Shown: one piece after another, positions 9,207-19,600 of the stretch
Layout of the letters: each line of letters starts with the position of its first letter
Position numbering within the stretch: the stretch's first letter is position 1
Assembly: GCA_020638955.1 (NCBI GenBank)
Contig: JACKHO010000004.1
Coordinates: 62,001-126,000, forward strand
DNA: 64,000 nucleotides
Source: Planctomycetaceae bacterium
Lineage (GTDB): Bacteria > Planctomycetota > Planctomycetia > Planctomycetales > Planctomycetaceae
Direction of reading: 5' to 3'
The notes under the pieces: generated by a model
What the model was told of the DNA's origin: nothing
Seen by the model: the letters and a program-made list of their open reading frames with translations, nothing else
Databases searched by the model: none
Made by a program: the position numbers and the translations under genes

Positions 9207-9449
9207 CTATTCGGGAATGGTCACGATCGATTCGGCTTCGAGCTGTTCAACCTGTCGTTCGAGTCGAGCGATCTTGGTTTGCAGCTTCTCCATTGCATGG
9301 AATGCTCGCTTCAGTCGCGACATCCAGCGTTTGAGGGATTCACGTTCCTTGGTGAGTTGATCCTGTTTCTTCTGAAGCCTGCGCTGGCGACGGCGGGATT
9401 CGGCGTCAGAGCTTTGTGGGCGCAGGACACGGCGGCGGACGTTGGTCAC
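9207..9449 (-). CDS. short coiled-coil protein
   Basis: The 80-residue, strongly charged protein (RRQRRLQKKQDQLTKERES, then LERQVEQLEAES) is predicted to be one long coiled coil. The start is GTG 9449 with GGAGG upstream and begins two bases after the previous stop. It probably acts as an oligomerising or adaptor peptide for the ATPase encoded 45 bases downstream. No enzymatic motif is present. Confidence 0.65.
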   Translation of the reverse strand: MTNVRRRVLRPQSSDAESRRRQRRLQKKQDQLTKERESLKRWMSRLKRAFHAMEKLQTKIARLERQVEQLEAESIVTIPE

Positions 9450-9451
9450 GT

Positions 9452-9646
9452 TCAGCCTCCTTCCTGCACTGGCTGCTGGCGCGAGGCCGATTGATGAAAC
9501 TCTGCTTTGAGCACTTCATCCGTCTGCTGGCCAAGTGCCCTCTCGATAAACTGACTGGCCTGTCGACACTCTGAGCCGACGAAGCCTTTCGTTTCCACTT
9601 TGGTCTGACCATTGGGCAGGACGGTGATTTCGATGGTCTTGCTCAT
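9452..9646 (-). CDS. DUF2997 family protein
   Basis: The 64-residue protein shows the DUF2997 pattern: IEITVLPNGQTKVETKGFVG, a conserved Cys in GSECRQAS, then FIERALG. ATG 9646 overlaps the stop of the DUF1257 gene (ATGA), and GGAGG lies upstream. Members are usually encoded next to DUF1257 and a Ycf46-like ATPase. The biochemical role is not known. Confidence 0.8.
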   Translation of the reverse strand: MSKTIEITVLPNGQTKVETKGFVGSECRQASQFIERALGQQTDEVLKAEFHQSASRQQPVQEGG

Positions 9647-10011
9647 ACAGCACCTCCGACGCTCACGGTCAACTTGATCGATCCGTCTTCCAGCGGCTGC
9701 TCGATGACCGAGTGCCCCTTTTTGCGGGCTTCGATCTTGGCTTTCTCGACCGCGTACCCCTGCAGGAACCGATCGAGCTGCTTTGGCTCGCCCCAGCGAC
9801 CGTTGTAGTTGTCGTAGGCGAGTTTGCCGGTGTTGACGTCGGCTACAACCGGATACCGCCACTTCGGCAATTGCACTGCCCAGCCAGTCGCCGAACTGCT
9901 GAACAGCTTCACCTGGCCGAAGACGGGCTTCGGCAGCTTGAGTCGATCACACGCCGCCCGAATGGCGACGGGGTCACGGACTTCTGTTTGAATCGACACA
10001 ATGTGTGACAT
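9643..10011 (-). CDS. DUF1257 (Ycf35-like) protein, first gene of the operon
   Basis: The 122-residue protein begins MSHIVSIQTEVRDPVAIRAA, the diagnostic DUF1257/Ycf35 start, and keeps PVVADVNTGKLAYDNYNGRW and GHSVIEQPLEDGSIKL. ATG 10011 has an excellent GGAGGA seven bases upstream; an upstream in-frame start is less likely. It is the first gene of the minus-strand operon. The family's function is unknown even where it is encoded in plastids. Confidence 0.88.
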   Translation of the reverse strand: MSHIVSIQTEVRDPVAIRAACDRLKLPKPVFGQVKLFSSSATGWAVQLPKWRYPVVADVNTGKLAYDNYNGRWGEPKQLDRFLQGYAVEKAKIEARKKGHSVIEQPLEDGSIKLTVSVGGAV

Positions 10012-10493
10012 GAGTTGTTCCTCCGAGTGACTGAAAACGAACACAGGACCGACCACCGGCCCCGAATCGAGAAAAGCCCGCGCAAACCGGTCAAAATCGG
10101 TTCACAATTGGCTTTAAGCGCCTGAGATACGAGTTCCCAGAGCTATGCCAGGGGCATCAAGGTACTTGCCGCGTTTTTGGCCTCAGTTTAGCGCTGTCAG
10201 AGCCGTCTTGGGCGAGCGATGCCGACAGCATGGCTTCACCTTCAGTGTTCAATGCTCTACGTACACGATTCCCGACATGCAGTTGTCATCGGGCTGTGGT
10301 CGGCAGGGAAACGCCGCTCGGATACACTTCGGCGGCGGTTACCCCATTGGTTGGTCTCAACGAAAACGAGAACAATCGGAAATTCTTCTTGATTGGCAGC
10401 GAGTTGAGCGGTTAGCCTTGCGTTAGATGGGGCGCAATTTGTCTTTTCCATTGTGTGGTGGCATGCAGGAATTTCTTTGCCGAGGGGTAAGAC
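10012..10493. other. divergent intergenic region (operon promoter side / upstream of RHS cassette)
   Basis: No gene is supported. Toward the minus-strand operon there is a possible promoter: TTGACC at 10094-10089 with a weak -10 (CTCGAT) 17 bases on. Short inverted sequence (ACCGG/CCGGT-like) overlaps it. Toward the plus-strand RHS cassette, only the ribosome site GAGGGG before ATG 10494 is clear. Confidence 0.3.
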
Positions 10494-11370
10494 ATGGGTT
10501 CTCCCAAGAAGCGAGTTCAGTATCGGTATGATTCTGTCGGCAACCGGTCGTTGATGATCGATCCTGACGGTGGTCGGACGACATACGCCTACGACGCTCT
10601 CAGTCGTCTCACCAGCCTCGTGAACCCGCAGGGGGAGCGGACCACCTACGCGTATGACGCGGCAGGCCGCAGAACGGTCAAGAAACTTGCCAACGGGACC
10701 CGTGCATCGTTCACGTATGACGCTGCCAGCCGGTTGACAACATTGGCGAACCTGAAGAGTGACAACACGGTCATCTCGAAGTTCGACTACCAGTATGACG
10801 CTGTCGGCAACCGCAAGTCAGTGGTCGAAGCCGATGGGAGCCGAGTGACCTGGCTGTACGACAACACGTACCAACTCACCGGAGAGCACCGTACCGGAAC
10901 CACGCCGTACAGGAACACGTTCACGTACGACTCCCGGGGTAACCGTACGCTGAAGAACGAAGGCGGTACCCGCACCACGTACGCGTATGACGCCGCCAAC
11001 CAGCTCCAAACTGCCAAAACCACCGGCGGTACGACGACCTACACGTTCGACGCGAATGGTAACCAGCAACTCGTTGAGGCGCCCAGCGGCGACCGCACCA
11101 CGAACACCTGGGACTACGAAAACCGCACTACCCTGGTCCAACTCCCCAGTGGTATCCGCAACACAATGGCTTATGAGCCGGATGGATTGCGGGTCAAGCT
11201 GGAAGAGTCGACTGGCACCAAGAAGTTCATCTGGGATGATCGAAAGGCTTATCTTGCAGAAACCGACGCGAACGATGACACAACGGTCGTTTACACGCAG
11301 GAACCGATCTTGTTTGGCAACCTAGTCTCGCAACGACGCAGCAGCACCACGAATTGGTACCATTACGACG
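10494..11370 (+). repeat. RHS core repeat copy A (paired with 28067-28940)
   Basis: This stretch and 28067-28940 encode nearly the same YD-repeat sequence from the shared start MGSPKKR onward, with only scattered base differences. Similarity stops near the WYHYD/WYHYE codons, after which the two tips are unrelated. A pair of long direct repeats like this can support homologous exchange of RHS tips. Confidence 0.85.
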
Positions 11371-12302
11371 CACCGGCCTCAACGCGAGCATTGTCCAACA
11401 GCGGCGAGGCGGTCACCGACACTTTCCTATACAACGCGACAGGTGGATGCCTAGTCGCCTCTGGGACCACACTTACACCTTTTCGTTTTGTGGGCGCCAT
11501 TGGATATTATCTCAACACTGATTCCCAAAGCTACTACGTTCGATCCCGCACATATGTTTTGGCGGCTGCCCGGTGGTCAAGCGTTGATCCTTTGGGATTT
11601 GTAGATGGGGCAAACCTCTACCGTTATGTGTCTAACTCCTACGTGAATGCTCAAGATCCAACAGGTATGACGGGCAAATGCACTGTGAAAACGTTCACAA
11701 CTATCACTCGTCAAGGTTGCGCACTGTACGACACGGCTGGAACAAGTTTTCTACCCGATAAGCCCGGTGTTTATGGTGCTCGCTTTAGCGTGTATGCCGA
11801 GTTTGCTACCCCTTGCTGCAATTGTTGTGAGATTCGCCAATACACACGCGGAGGCATCAAGATTCGCATCGGCGACGGTCAATCGTCCGACTCGACACAC
11901 GAACGGAGGGAAGACTGTATTCGAGTAACCCAGAAGGCAGGCGACTTCGAAATTGTTCGGACTATATGTTACGGCCACCGCACAGGGGACAACGCCCCGG
12001 CGAATGGGGAAAACCCTAGAAATGACAAATACTGCCCTGATCGCGAGTCCGGTTGCAAGTATCTAAGCTACGATTTGCCCGGCGTCGCAGACATGGACAA
12101 AACGCTAAAGGAAATTGCCGCGATCAACACGACCATTCAGATCGAGATTGACCTAATCATGGATGTTGAGGTCATCGACGTTTGCAATGGCGACGAATTG
12201 GTTTCCGCCCTTTCAACTCGAATACGATGTACCGGAAATCCTACCAACGGCATGGCGCGAGTAAAGTATCCGAAACAGTCAGATGACTGTGCTCGCGATT
12301 AG
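10494..12302 (+). CDS. orphan RHS/YD-repeat C-terminal cassette with Cys-rich tip
   Basis: The 602-residue product starts MGSPKKRVQYRYDSVGNRSL and contains successive YD repeats (TTYAYDALSRLTSL type) up to about residue 300. An RHS core ending follows (RWSSVDPLGF...NAQDPTGM, about 355-392). The last ~210 residues (from 11670) are unrelated to the RHS core, Cys-rich (CCNCCEIRQY, ESGCKYLSYD) and have a lower GC feel; this is the typical place of a polymorphic toxin tip. GAGGGG precedes the ATG. There is no signal peptide and no N-terminal shell. The first ~875 bases are nearly identical to the cassette at 28067, so it is likely a displaced cassette. Confidence 0.8.
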   Translation: MGSPKKRVQYRYDSVGNRSLMIDPDGGRTTYAYDALSRLTSLVNPQGERTTYAYDAAGRRTVKKLANGTRASFTYDAASRLTTLANLKSDNTVISKFDYQYDAVGNRKSVVEADGSRVTWLYDNTYQLTGEHRTGTTPYRNTFTYDSRGNRTLKNEGGTRTTYAYDAANQLQTAKTTGGTTTYTFDANGNQQLVEAPSGDRTTNTWDYENRTTLVQLPSGIRNTMAYEPDGLRVKLEESTGTKKFIWDDRKAYLAETDANDDTTVVYTQEPILFGNLVSQRRSSTTNWYHYDAPASTRALSNSGEAVTDTFLYNATGGCLVASGTTLTPFRFVGAIGYYLNTDSQSYYVRSRTYVLAAARWSSVDPLGFVDGANLYRYVSNSYVNAQDPTGMTGKCTVKTFTTITRQGCALYDTAGTSFLPDKPGVYGARFSVYAEFATPCCNCCEIRQYTRGGIKIRIGDGQSSDSTHERREDCIRVTQKAGDFEIVRTICYGHRTGDNAPANGENPRNDKYCPDRESGCKYLSYDLPGVADMDKTLKEIAAINTTIQIEIDLIMDVEVIDVCNGDELVSALSTRIRCTGNPTNGMARVKYPKQSDDCARD

Positions 12303-12313
12303 GGGAGAGCAAA

Positions 12314-13507
12314 TTGAGTTGTACGTGTGATAAATTCAATCGTGATAAGCAGTGTTACGCAGTGCCACATCCCCGTGAGGGTTTGTGCGGCTACTTGGCT
12401 CCAGTTCGGATTATCGCAATCTTCGTAAGTATTCTGTGTGTGCTTTCACCCTTTTCTCATGCCGTTGACATTTCCGTTCGTCCCACCGAATTGTGGTCGT
12501 GCCCGTTAGAGAATGGTGTGCCCAGTCGACTTAGAGTAAGGTTGTCGCAGCGGGGGGAGTTGGCAATCGTCGCGCTGGTTGCAGAGAGAAATTCCGAAAA
12601 GCAGTCGTTAATCGGTGCGAGAATGTCAGCGAGTGGCGAGCTGCGAGTGGCGACATGCCGGATAGAAGATACCTTAGACGAAATCTGCATGTCCGATACA
12701 GTGGCGTTTGCCAGCAGTGGTAAGCAGATTAGGCCAACCGTTGTGGTGAGTCGCGGGGCACTATATGCGTGGGATGACGGTGCTGCTTCGGCGCGTAAGT
12801 GTTTGTCGTTTTTCGGGGGTGGAGTCGAGGCCGTGGACGTGATTCCCGGGACGGACTATGTTGTCATCGCGTCGCGCGGATTTGATACTGCTGAAATCAT
12901 GAAGGGTGCTGACAACCCGGGAAACATTAGAGTTTTTGATCATTTGACATCCACAACGAATTGTAAATTCACGCATCCTGGTGGGGATGTTGTAAGGAAA
13001 GTATGCTGTTCGGCAGACGGAATGACGATCGTGACATTGTCAAATACTGTAAGGGTCTGGTCTTTCGACAAAGTCCTTGCGACTGTTAGGTGCGAACGAG
13101 AGATCTCAGTAATGGATGGCGACCTACACGATTGTTGGGTCGTGGGTCGTAGGGGCGAAGTAATTGGAGTAGTATTGGGAGAGCATGGCAGGTTGGTAGA
13201 CTCTGTACTGGAAGCAACAGATGGTAACTCACTGAATACTGAGGGGCTCGTTTCGCATCGCATCGCTAGGAATAGAGCAATTCTCACTGTGTTCGATGCA
13301 GACGACTCTTTTCTCTCAGCAGGTGACGGGTTCTTAGTGTTTCGAAATGGGCGAATGCAGTCGATTGATGTGCTTTCACTGTCAGGTGAATTGAAATTTA
13401 GAATAGACAACTGCGTTGGGCCAGTGTCTCTGACCTCTGATGGAGCGCATATTGCGGCTTGGGACTTTCTAAGTCGCCGAATCCGAGTGTTTACGGTGGA
13501 TATGTAG
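12314..13507 (+). CDS. exported beta-propeller-like protein, possible partner of the RHS tip
   Basis: The 397-residue protein has a short cytoplasmic lead (~28 residues) and then a hydrophobic segment (RIIAIFVSILCVLSPFSHA) that is either a signal peptide or an anchor. The rest is beta-rich with repeated WD-like blades (KQIRPTVVVSRGALYAWDD; VRVWSFDK; DGAHIAAWDFLS). It starts at TTG 12314 with GGGGAGAG six bases upstream and only 11 bases after the RHS stop, so it is probably translated with the RHS cassette. A gene directly after an RHS tip is the usual place for immunity; that role is inferred. Confidence 0.6.
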   Translation: MSCTCDKFNRDKQCYAVPHPREGLCGYLAPVRIIAIFVSILCVLSPFSHAVDISVRPTELWSCPLENGVPSRLRVRLSQRGELAIVALVAERNSEKQSLIGARMSASGELRVATCRIEDTLDEICMSDTVAFASSGKQIRPTVVVSRGALYAWDDGAASARKCLSFFGGGVEAVDVIPGTDYVVIASRGFDTAEIMKGADNPGNIRVFDHLTSTTNCKFTHPGGDVVRKVCCSADGMTIVTLSNTVRVWSFDKVLATVRCEREISVMDGDLHDCWVVGRRGEVIGVVLGEHGRLVDSVLEATDGNSLNTEGLVSHRIARNRAILTVFDADDSFLSAGDGFLVFRNGRMQSIDVLSLSGELKFRIDNCVGPVSLTSDGAHIAAWDFLSRRIRVFTVDM

Positions 13508-13821
13508 ACGCGAGTTTCCGAGTCCCCTAGATTTCCGGTGGTTTCTCGTTTAGCACCTTGTCATCGGGCCGGTTCGGGGCTTCTTTGGGCGAGGGCATCG
13601 TTCAACGTCGCACGAAAACAGGGTTGTATGCGCGCATTGTACAACTTTGGAGAACACAATTCCGTTTTGCGAGTGAATAGGCGTTTCCTTCATGTATCTC
13701 ATTTCCCGAAATGTCATCTAGACTGAATTCATGAGAATTACAGAACTCGTCGTATTGAGCGACTCGGCCCCGGTACTTTAGCGGGCCGAGATCTGCACGT
13801 CGCCAGAGTCGAGAGCGAGAG
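13508..13821. other. intergenic, hairpin 13763-13790
   Basis: No gene is seen. A strong hairpin with an 8-bp stem (CTCGGCCC at 13763-13770, GGGCCGAG at 13783-13790) lies about 30 bases before the next start and could be a terminator for the preceding genes or a 5' leader element of the glycosyltransferase mRNA. It is not followed by a T run. Confidence 0.4.
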
Positions 13822-14706
13822 ATGGTAATTGCAATTGGCCCCCAAGCTGACAACTTCGGTTCCTGGCATTGGATTGGTCAGGACTTGGTGGATGAGTTGG
13901 GACCGGAGCGGGCGGTTGTGTTTCGGGACGGGATTCCCCGCTGCGATGTGGTCGTGTTCATCAAATTCAAACCCTCCCTTGCTCAACTCAAGGCGCTCAA
14001 ACCGTCCCGCAAGCTCGTGTATTGCCCTGTGGACATTTACGGCAGCGGAACGGAGATTGACGCTGATTGGGAGTCGTTGCGGCAATTTGATTGCATCATC
14101 TGCCATGCCGCGTCGTTGCAGAAATACTTCTCGGCGTACTCGCGAACGGCGCTATTGGACCACCATGTGAAGTTTACGGCTCCCATGCCGACAGAGCGAC
14201 GGACGGATGGCCCCATCCTCTGGACCGGGAACGCAGCCAATCTGCCGCCGCTGGTGGAGTGGTGCAATGCAAACCAGCTTCCCGAAGAGCTTTGGGTACT
14301 GACAAATCTTGACCGCGATAACGTAACCCCTTCAGACCTGGGATTTCGCGGCAACAACCGAATCCGTATCGAGAACTGGTCGCCGGAGAAGCACCGCGAA
14401 TGGGCTGGATTGGCTCGGTTGGCGATGGACATCAAGGGAGCCGACTTTCGGGCACGGCATAAGCCGCCAACGAAGGCGTTTGACTGCATCGCCTCAGGAC
14501 TACCGTTTGCGATGAACGCTGATAGCGGTCCGGCAGCAGAGATTGCGTCACGTGGTTTCCAATTGGCGACGCCGGTTGATTGGGAGTTTTGGTCAAGCCG
14601 CGAGTATTGGGAGCAAACGCAACAGTTCGGGCTGCAACTCAACAACACACTCTCCCGACCGCAAATCGCACATAGGCTAATTGAGATTCTGGAGTCGCTG
14701 CCGTGA
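13822..14706 (+). CDS. glycosyltransferase-like protein
   Basis: The 294-residue protein begins with a Rossmann-type strand (MVIAIGPQADNFGSWHWIGQ) and contains a donor-side segment (TKAFDCIASGLPFAMNADSG) with the conserved layout of GT-B fold transferases, where a Pro/Gly-rich turn follows a helix naming the sugar donor. ATG 13822 has a GAGAG-type ribosome site. There is no signal peptide, so it acts in the cytoplasm. It is first of a glycosyltransferase series. The donor and acceptor are unknown. Confidence 0.65.
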   Translation: MVIAIGPQADNFGSWHWIGQDLVDELGPERAVVFRDGIPRCDVVVFIKFKPSLAQLKALKPSRKLVYCPVDIYGSGTEIDADWESLRQFDCIICHAASLQKYFSAYSRTALLDHHVKFTAPMPTERRTDGPILWTGNAANLPPLVEWCNANQLPEELWVLTNLDRDNVTPSDLGFRGNNRIRIENWSPEKHREWAGLARLAMDIKGADFRARHKPPTKAFDCIASGLPFAMNADSGPAAEIASRGFQLATPVDWEFWSSREYWEQTQQFGLQLNNTLSRPQIAHRLIEILESLP

Positions 14707-14718
14707 CGGTTTTCACGG
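14701..14718 (+). terminator. weak hairpin at the end of the glycosyltransferase gene
   Basis: A 6-bp stem (CCGTGA/TCACGG) starts at the last codons of the upstream gene. No T tract follows immediately, so it may be only a weak terminator or an mRNA 3' stabiliser. Confidence 0.3.
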
Positions 14719-14893
14719 TGCAAGTCGCTCTTTCCTGCTGCCAGGGGGCAACGGTCTTCGCAAGCGTTTCCCTTGTGGCCGCGAAGCTACTTCCAAACAT
14801 TCTCGAATTTGTATGAATCAGTGTTTTTTTGTTTGATCGACGGTTCGAATTCCGTAGTGTAGACAGATCGGCTCTCCCTGCTCAGGAGTAGAC

Positions 14894-16438
14894 ATGGGTT
14901 TTTCATCTCACCAACCTGCCACGCAACGCGCTACGGCGAACGGAGATTTACTTACCCGGCGAGATGAACTTCAGGGCGACTTACATCAGTTGGTTGGCAG
15001 GCATCCCCTCATTGAAAACAATCTTGCCTGCATCGAAGCGGCCTTGGGAAACATTGAAGGCGCTGCGGCTACCTTCGATCAAATCGAGCCAACCTCTGAT
15101 GTAGAGCGAGATACCATTGCTCACAATCTCAGTGAGCTACAACGATTCCGCAGAATCGAATCGAATGGTGCGTCGGCGAATGATCGATCACCTCGGCGAC
15201 GAGTGGCCGTAGTCAGTTTACTGTTCAATTGGCCGTCAACCGGTGGCGGTACGGTCCACACCAAGGAACTGTGTGACTTCCTGTTTCGGGCTGGGTACGA
15301 TGTTCGCCATTTCTATGCAGTGAATAACCAGTGGGATGTTGGCAACGTGCGGCGTGTGCTGCCTTACCCATCCGTTCCTCTCCGCTTCGGCGAACGTGAC
15401 TGGAATGAAGAGTCCATTAAAGAGCGATTCCGTGAGGCGGTCGGTGAGTACCGACCGGATTCTGTGATCGTCACGAGCAGTTGGAACACCAAGCCGCTAC
15501 TGGCCGAGGCCGTTGCTGAGTTTCCATACTTCATCCGCATTGCAGCCCTGGAATCGATTTGCCCTCTCAATAACGTCCGCTTGCTGCTCGATGAGCAGCG
15601 GCAGCCTGTGCAGTGTGATGGTAACCAGTTGAGTGATGCCAAACGCTGCCGGGCATGTGTTTCGGTGAATCACCAACTTTCCGGGGGATTACATCAGGCA
15701 GAACGAAAGTTAGCCGGGTTCGATCACGATGACTATTCCAAGCGCCTGACCGGGGCATTCGCCAAGGCGGAAGGCGTCTTGGTCGTGAACCCGAAGATCG
15801 CAGAACTGATCACGCCGTACACTCGCAACGTACATGTTGTGCCGAGCGGTTTCGATATCTCGCGTTTCCCTGCATCCCTCACAGAACCACCATCAGGCCG
15901 GCCACGCAAACGGATGCTGTTTGCAGGACTAACGCAGGAACTGATGAAAGGGTTCTTTGTGCTGGCGGAAGCAGGCATAACGCTCTGGAAACAGCGGCAG
16001 GATTTTGAAATTGTTGTGACCGGTGACCCGATTGAAGGATTGGATGAGCCGTTTCGGTTTGTGGGGTGGCAATCGCAGGAGCATCTTCCAGCACTGATTG
16101 GCGACTGCGATTTCCTGGTGTTTCCGACCGTTGCTCAAGAGGCGCTTGGACGAACAGCAGTCGAAGCGATGGGGTGTGGTCGCCCGGTTGTCGCGAGTGA
16201 CATTGGAGGGTTGTCGTGGGTGGTGGAAGATGGCGTGACGGGGCTGCTCTGTCGTCCAGGCGATGCGGGCGACTTATCAGAAAAACTCGGGACGATGTTG
16301 GATTCCCGTGAGCAGCGAATTCAGTTTGGAATCAATGGGCGTAAAAAGTTTGAAGTGCAATTCACCTGGGATCAGATTCTAAAGCGGCACTACGTCAAGG
16401 TGTTGGGAACACCAGAATTGGAACCACTGACTGTGTGA
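14894..16438 (+). CDS. GT4-family glycosyltransferase with TPR-like N-terminus
   Basis: The 514-residue protein has a short TPR-like region (about 25-95; ENNLACIEAALGNIEGAAAT). The GT-B core follows: RRVAVVSLLFNWPSTGGGTV as the N-terminal acceptor-side glycine loop (about 105-125), and the GT4 signature with the nucleotide-sugar-binding EX7E-type element (PTVAQEALGRTAVEAMGCGR, about 415-432). It starts at ATG 14894 with AGGAG 7 bases upstream. The same leader (CTCAGGAGTAG) precedes the RHS gene at 24483. It likely glycosylates a surface polymer or protein. Confidence 0.85.
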   Translation: MGFSSHQPATQRATANGDLLTRRDELQGDLHQLVGRHPLIENNLACIEAALGNIEGAAATFDQIEPTSDVERDTIAHNLSELQRFRRIESNGASANDRSPRRRVAVVSLLFNWPSTGGGTVHTKELCDFLFRAGYDVRHFYAVNNQWDVGNVRRVLPYPSVPLRFGERDWNEESIKERFREAVGEYRPDSVIVTSSWNTKPLLAEAVAEFPYFIRIAALESICPLNNVRLLLDEQRQPVQCDGNQLSDAKRCRACVSVNHQLSGGLHQAERKLAGFDHDDYSKRLTGAFAKAEGVLVVNPKIAELITPYTRNVHVVPSGFDISRFPASLTEPPSGRPRKRMLFAGLTQELMKGFFVLAEAGITLWKQRQDFEIVVTGDPIEGLDEPFRFVGWQSQEHLPALIGDCDFLVFPTVAQEALGRTAVEAMGCGRPVVASDIGGLSWVVEDGVTGLLCRPGDAGDLSEKLGTMLDSREQRIQFGINGRKKFEVQFTWDQILKRHYVKVLGTPELEPLTV

Positions 16439-16649
16439 TGACGGGCAATCATTCGATTGCCTTCATTACTGGTGAGTGAGGTCCTTCGGCAGCCAGCCAA
16501 GTGCTGGCAACGTGATGAGCGGACGTAGATTGGCGAGGCAAACGCAGGTACTCCTGTATGTGGCGATGAAGGTATGCGCCCGTGGATCGCTGGTTTGGAT
16601 TCGTTGATTTCATCGGTAACAGACGTGTTTTAGAAACGGCGGCAGTTCA

Positions 16650-19600
16650 ATGACACAACGCGTGGCAGTGATCTTTGACAATCGGCCCAGACCCGAGACC
16701 ACGGGTTTGTACTGCCGTCGAGCATTGGGCGAGTTGTCTCAGTCGGGATTGATTGGTGATGTCGAACACCTGCTGCCGGATGACCTTCACCGCGTGCAGC
16801 CGAGTCAATTCGATTTATTTCTATATGTAGATGATGGAATCCAGCATTCCATCCGGGAAGATTTACGGCCTGCGATCTGGTGGGGCATCGACACGCACGT
16901 TTCGTTTGACCGCTGCCTGAAGATGGCGGCCCATTGCGATTTCACTTGGACTGCACAGAGCGACGGTTCAGAAAGACTCCGCCAGGAAGGAATCAAGTCA
17001 GCCAGTTGGCTGCCGCTGGCATGCGATCCTGCAATTCACGGCCACAGGGAAACGGAGAAACGCTTTGACGTGGGATTCGTGGGGAACTTGTTCCCGGGAC
17101 CGCGCGAGCAGCTACTTCGGCGCCTTCAGGCAGAGTTTGAGCAGGTCTTTGTTGGTCAGGCGTACTTTGAGCAGATGGCGGAAGTCTACTCTGCTTCACG
17201 GATCGTCTTTAATCGCAGCATTGCCAATGACATCAACATGCGGGTGTTTGAAGGGCTGTGCAGTGGCTCGCTCCTGCTGACCAACGATTTGACGGACAAC
17301 GGTTTGGCCGAGCTTTTCCATGACGGCGTGCACGTCGCCACATACAGTGAAGTCGAAGAATTACTGGACAAGGCCAAGTTCTACTTGCAGCATCTTGAGA
17401 TCCGTGAACAGCTCTCCGCTGCTGGGCGTCGTGAAGTCTTACAGCGCCACACCTATCGGCACCGCATGGAGACGATTCTGCAAGCAGTGGAGCAGCAGCC
17501 AGCCCGCACGGTCTCGGCTCCCACAAATGGGATGATGGCCAAAGATTCATTCTACTTCGACTTTCCCCGACCCGATGTGCTGGCGTTAGTTCCGCAGAAT
17601 GCTCAGCGTGTCCTCGATATTGGCTGCGGTGCTGGACGTTTGGGCGAATCGATAAAGCGACGGCAGGATGCTCACGTTGTGGGCATTGAACGAGACAACA
17701 CGGCGGCGGAGATCGCACGGCACCGTCTCGATGAAGTCCATTCTGGTGATATCTGTGCGGATGACTTCGAGTTTCCCGATGCGGAGTTTGATTGTGTCAT
17801 CTGTGCCGATGTGCTGGAGCATCTGCGCGATCCCGAGTCGGTGCTTCGTAAGGTTAGCCGATGGCTGAAACCCGGCGGCACTCTGGTCACCAGTTTGCCG
17901 AACGTCCGAAACCACACAGTCGTACGTTCCCTGTTAGCGGGCAACTGGACCTACGAGTCGGCGGGGCTGCTCGATGAAGACCATGTGCGGTTCTTCACGA
18001 AACGCGAAATTGAAAAGCTATTGTTCCGCTGTGGATTCGAGATTGAAGCATTCCAGGCCGTTCCAGGCGATGGATTCGCCGAATGGGAGCGGAACGGACG
18101 CCAGCGTCAGTTACAGATTGGTCCGTTTCAGCTACATGCAGGTTCGGAAGCAGAGGCGGAAGAGTTCTTTGCCTATCAGTATCTGACGCGTTCCCGGGCG
18201 ACTCACGTTCCCGAGTATCCGCTGACTTCGATTGTGTTGGTTACATTCAACCAGTTGGAGTACACCAAACAGTGCCTCGACTCGATTCAGATGCGAACTG
18301 TTGCTCCGTATGAGTTGATTGTCGTTGACAACGGTTCGACGGATGCCACGGTTCAGTATCTGCGTAGTCGTCGAGATGTCCGGTTGATCGAGAACGCAGA
18401 AAATCGTGGATTCCCAGCCGCTGCGAACCAGGGCATCAAAGCGGCCCGGGGAGAGCAAGTTCTGCTGTTGAACAATGACACGCTCGTCACCACCGGCTGG
18501 CTGACGCGGATGCTCACGGCGTTGCACGTAGACGAGACTGTTGGATTGGTGGGGCCACTCTCGAACAGCGTCAGCGGTCAACAGCAAATTGACGTGGCAT
18601 ATGACGATCTGGCACAGCTTGATGGCTTCGCCTGGGAACTCGGGAAGCAACAACACCATCAGCAGGTGGCCGTAGATCGACTCGTTGGATTCTGTCTGCT
18701 ATTCCGTCGACAACTGGTGGATGCAATTGGACTGCTCGACGAGCAGTTTGGTATTGGCAACTTTGAGGATGACGATTTCTGCCGTCGTGCCCAGTCCGCT
18801 GGAAAGCGCTGCGTGATTGCCACCGATGCGTTCGTTCACCACTTTGGAAGCGTGACATTCCGAAACAGTGGTGTGGACTTCGCGGGATTGCTCAATCGCA
18901 ACCAGCAACTCTACGAACGGAAATGGGCGTCCAATGGGAACGAAAGCACATCAAAGAACTCGGCCAGCCAGCAACAGCATGCTAATCCATCGCGGAATGG
19001 CTGTGACTTGCCCGTCACTGATGCAGTTGGTACATCCCGGCCACGATTTCACCTGGATGAGACCGATGGGTGCTTACTCAAGTTGCGCGAGAATCGCGTT
19101 CAACTCTCAGCATGTCTGATTGTGCGGAACAATGAGTGCACGATTGGCCCCTGTCTCGAATCGCTGGTGCGCTGGGTTGATGAGATTGTCATCGTCGACA
19201 CCGGGTCAGACGACGCAACACCACGCATCTGCGAAGAATACGGTGCCCGAGTCTACCACTGGCCGTGGCGAGATGATTTCGCTGCCGCCCGCAATGAGTC
19301 ATTCAAGTACGCTTTGGGCCATTGGATCTTTTGGATGGACTCCGATGACACACTGCCCTGGGAGTGCGGGGAGCAATTGCGGAAGCTGGCCGATGGCAAT
19401 CACGATCCGCAAACTCTCGGTTACGTCATGCAGGTCCATTGCCCGGGCGATGAGCCGACCGATGTGACAGTTGTCGATCATGTAAAATTGATCCGCAATC
19501 AGCCTGGCCTGAATTTCGAGTTTCGGATTCATGAACAAATCCTGCCCGCGATTCGTCGTGCCGGCGGGAATGTCGCCTGGACGGACATCTATGTCGTTCA

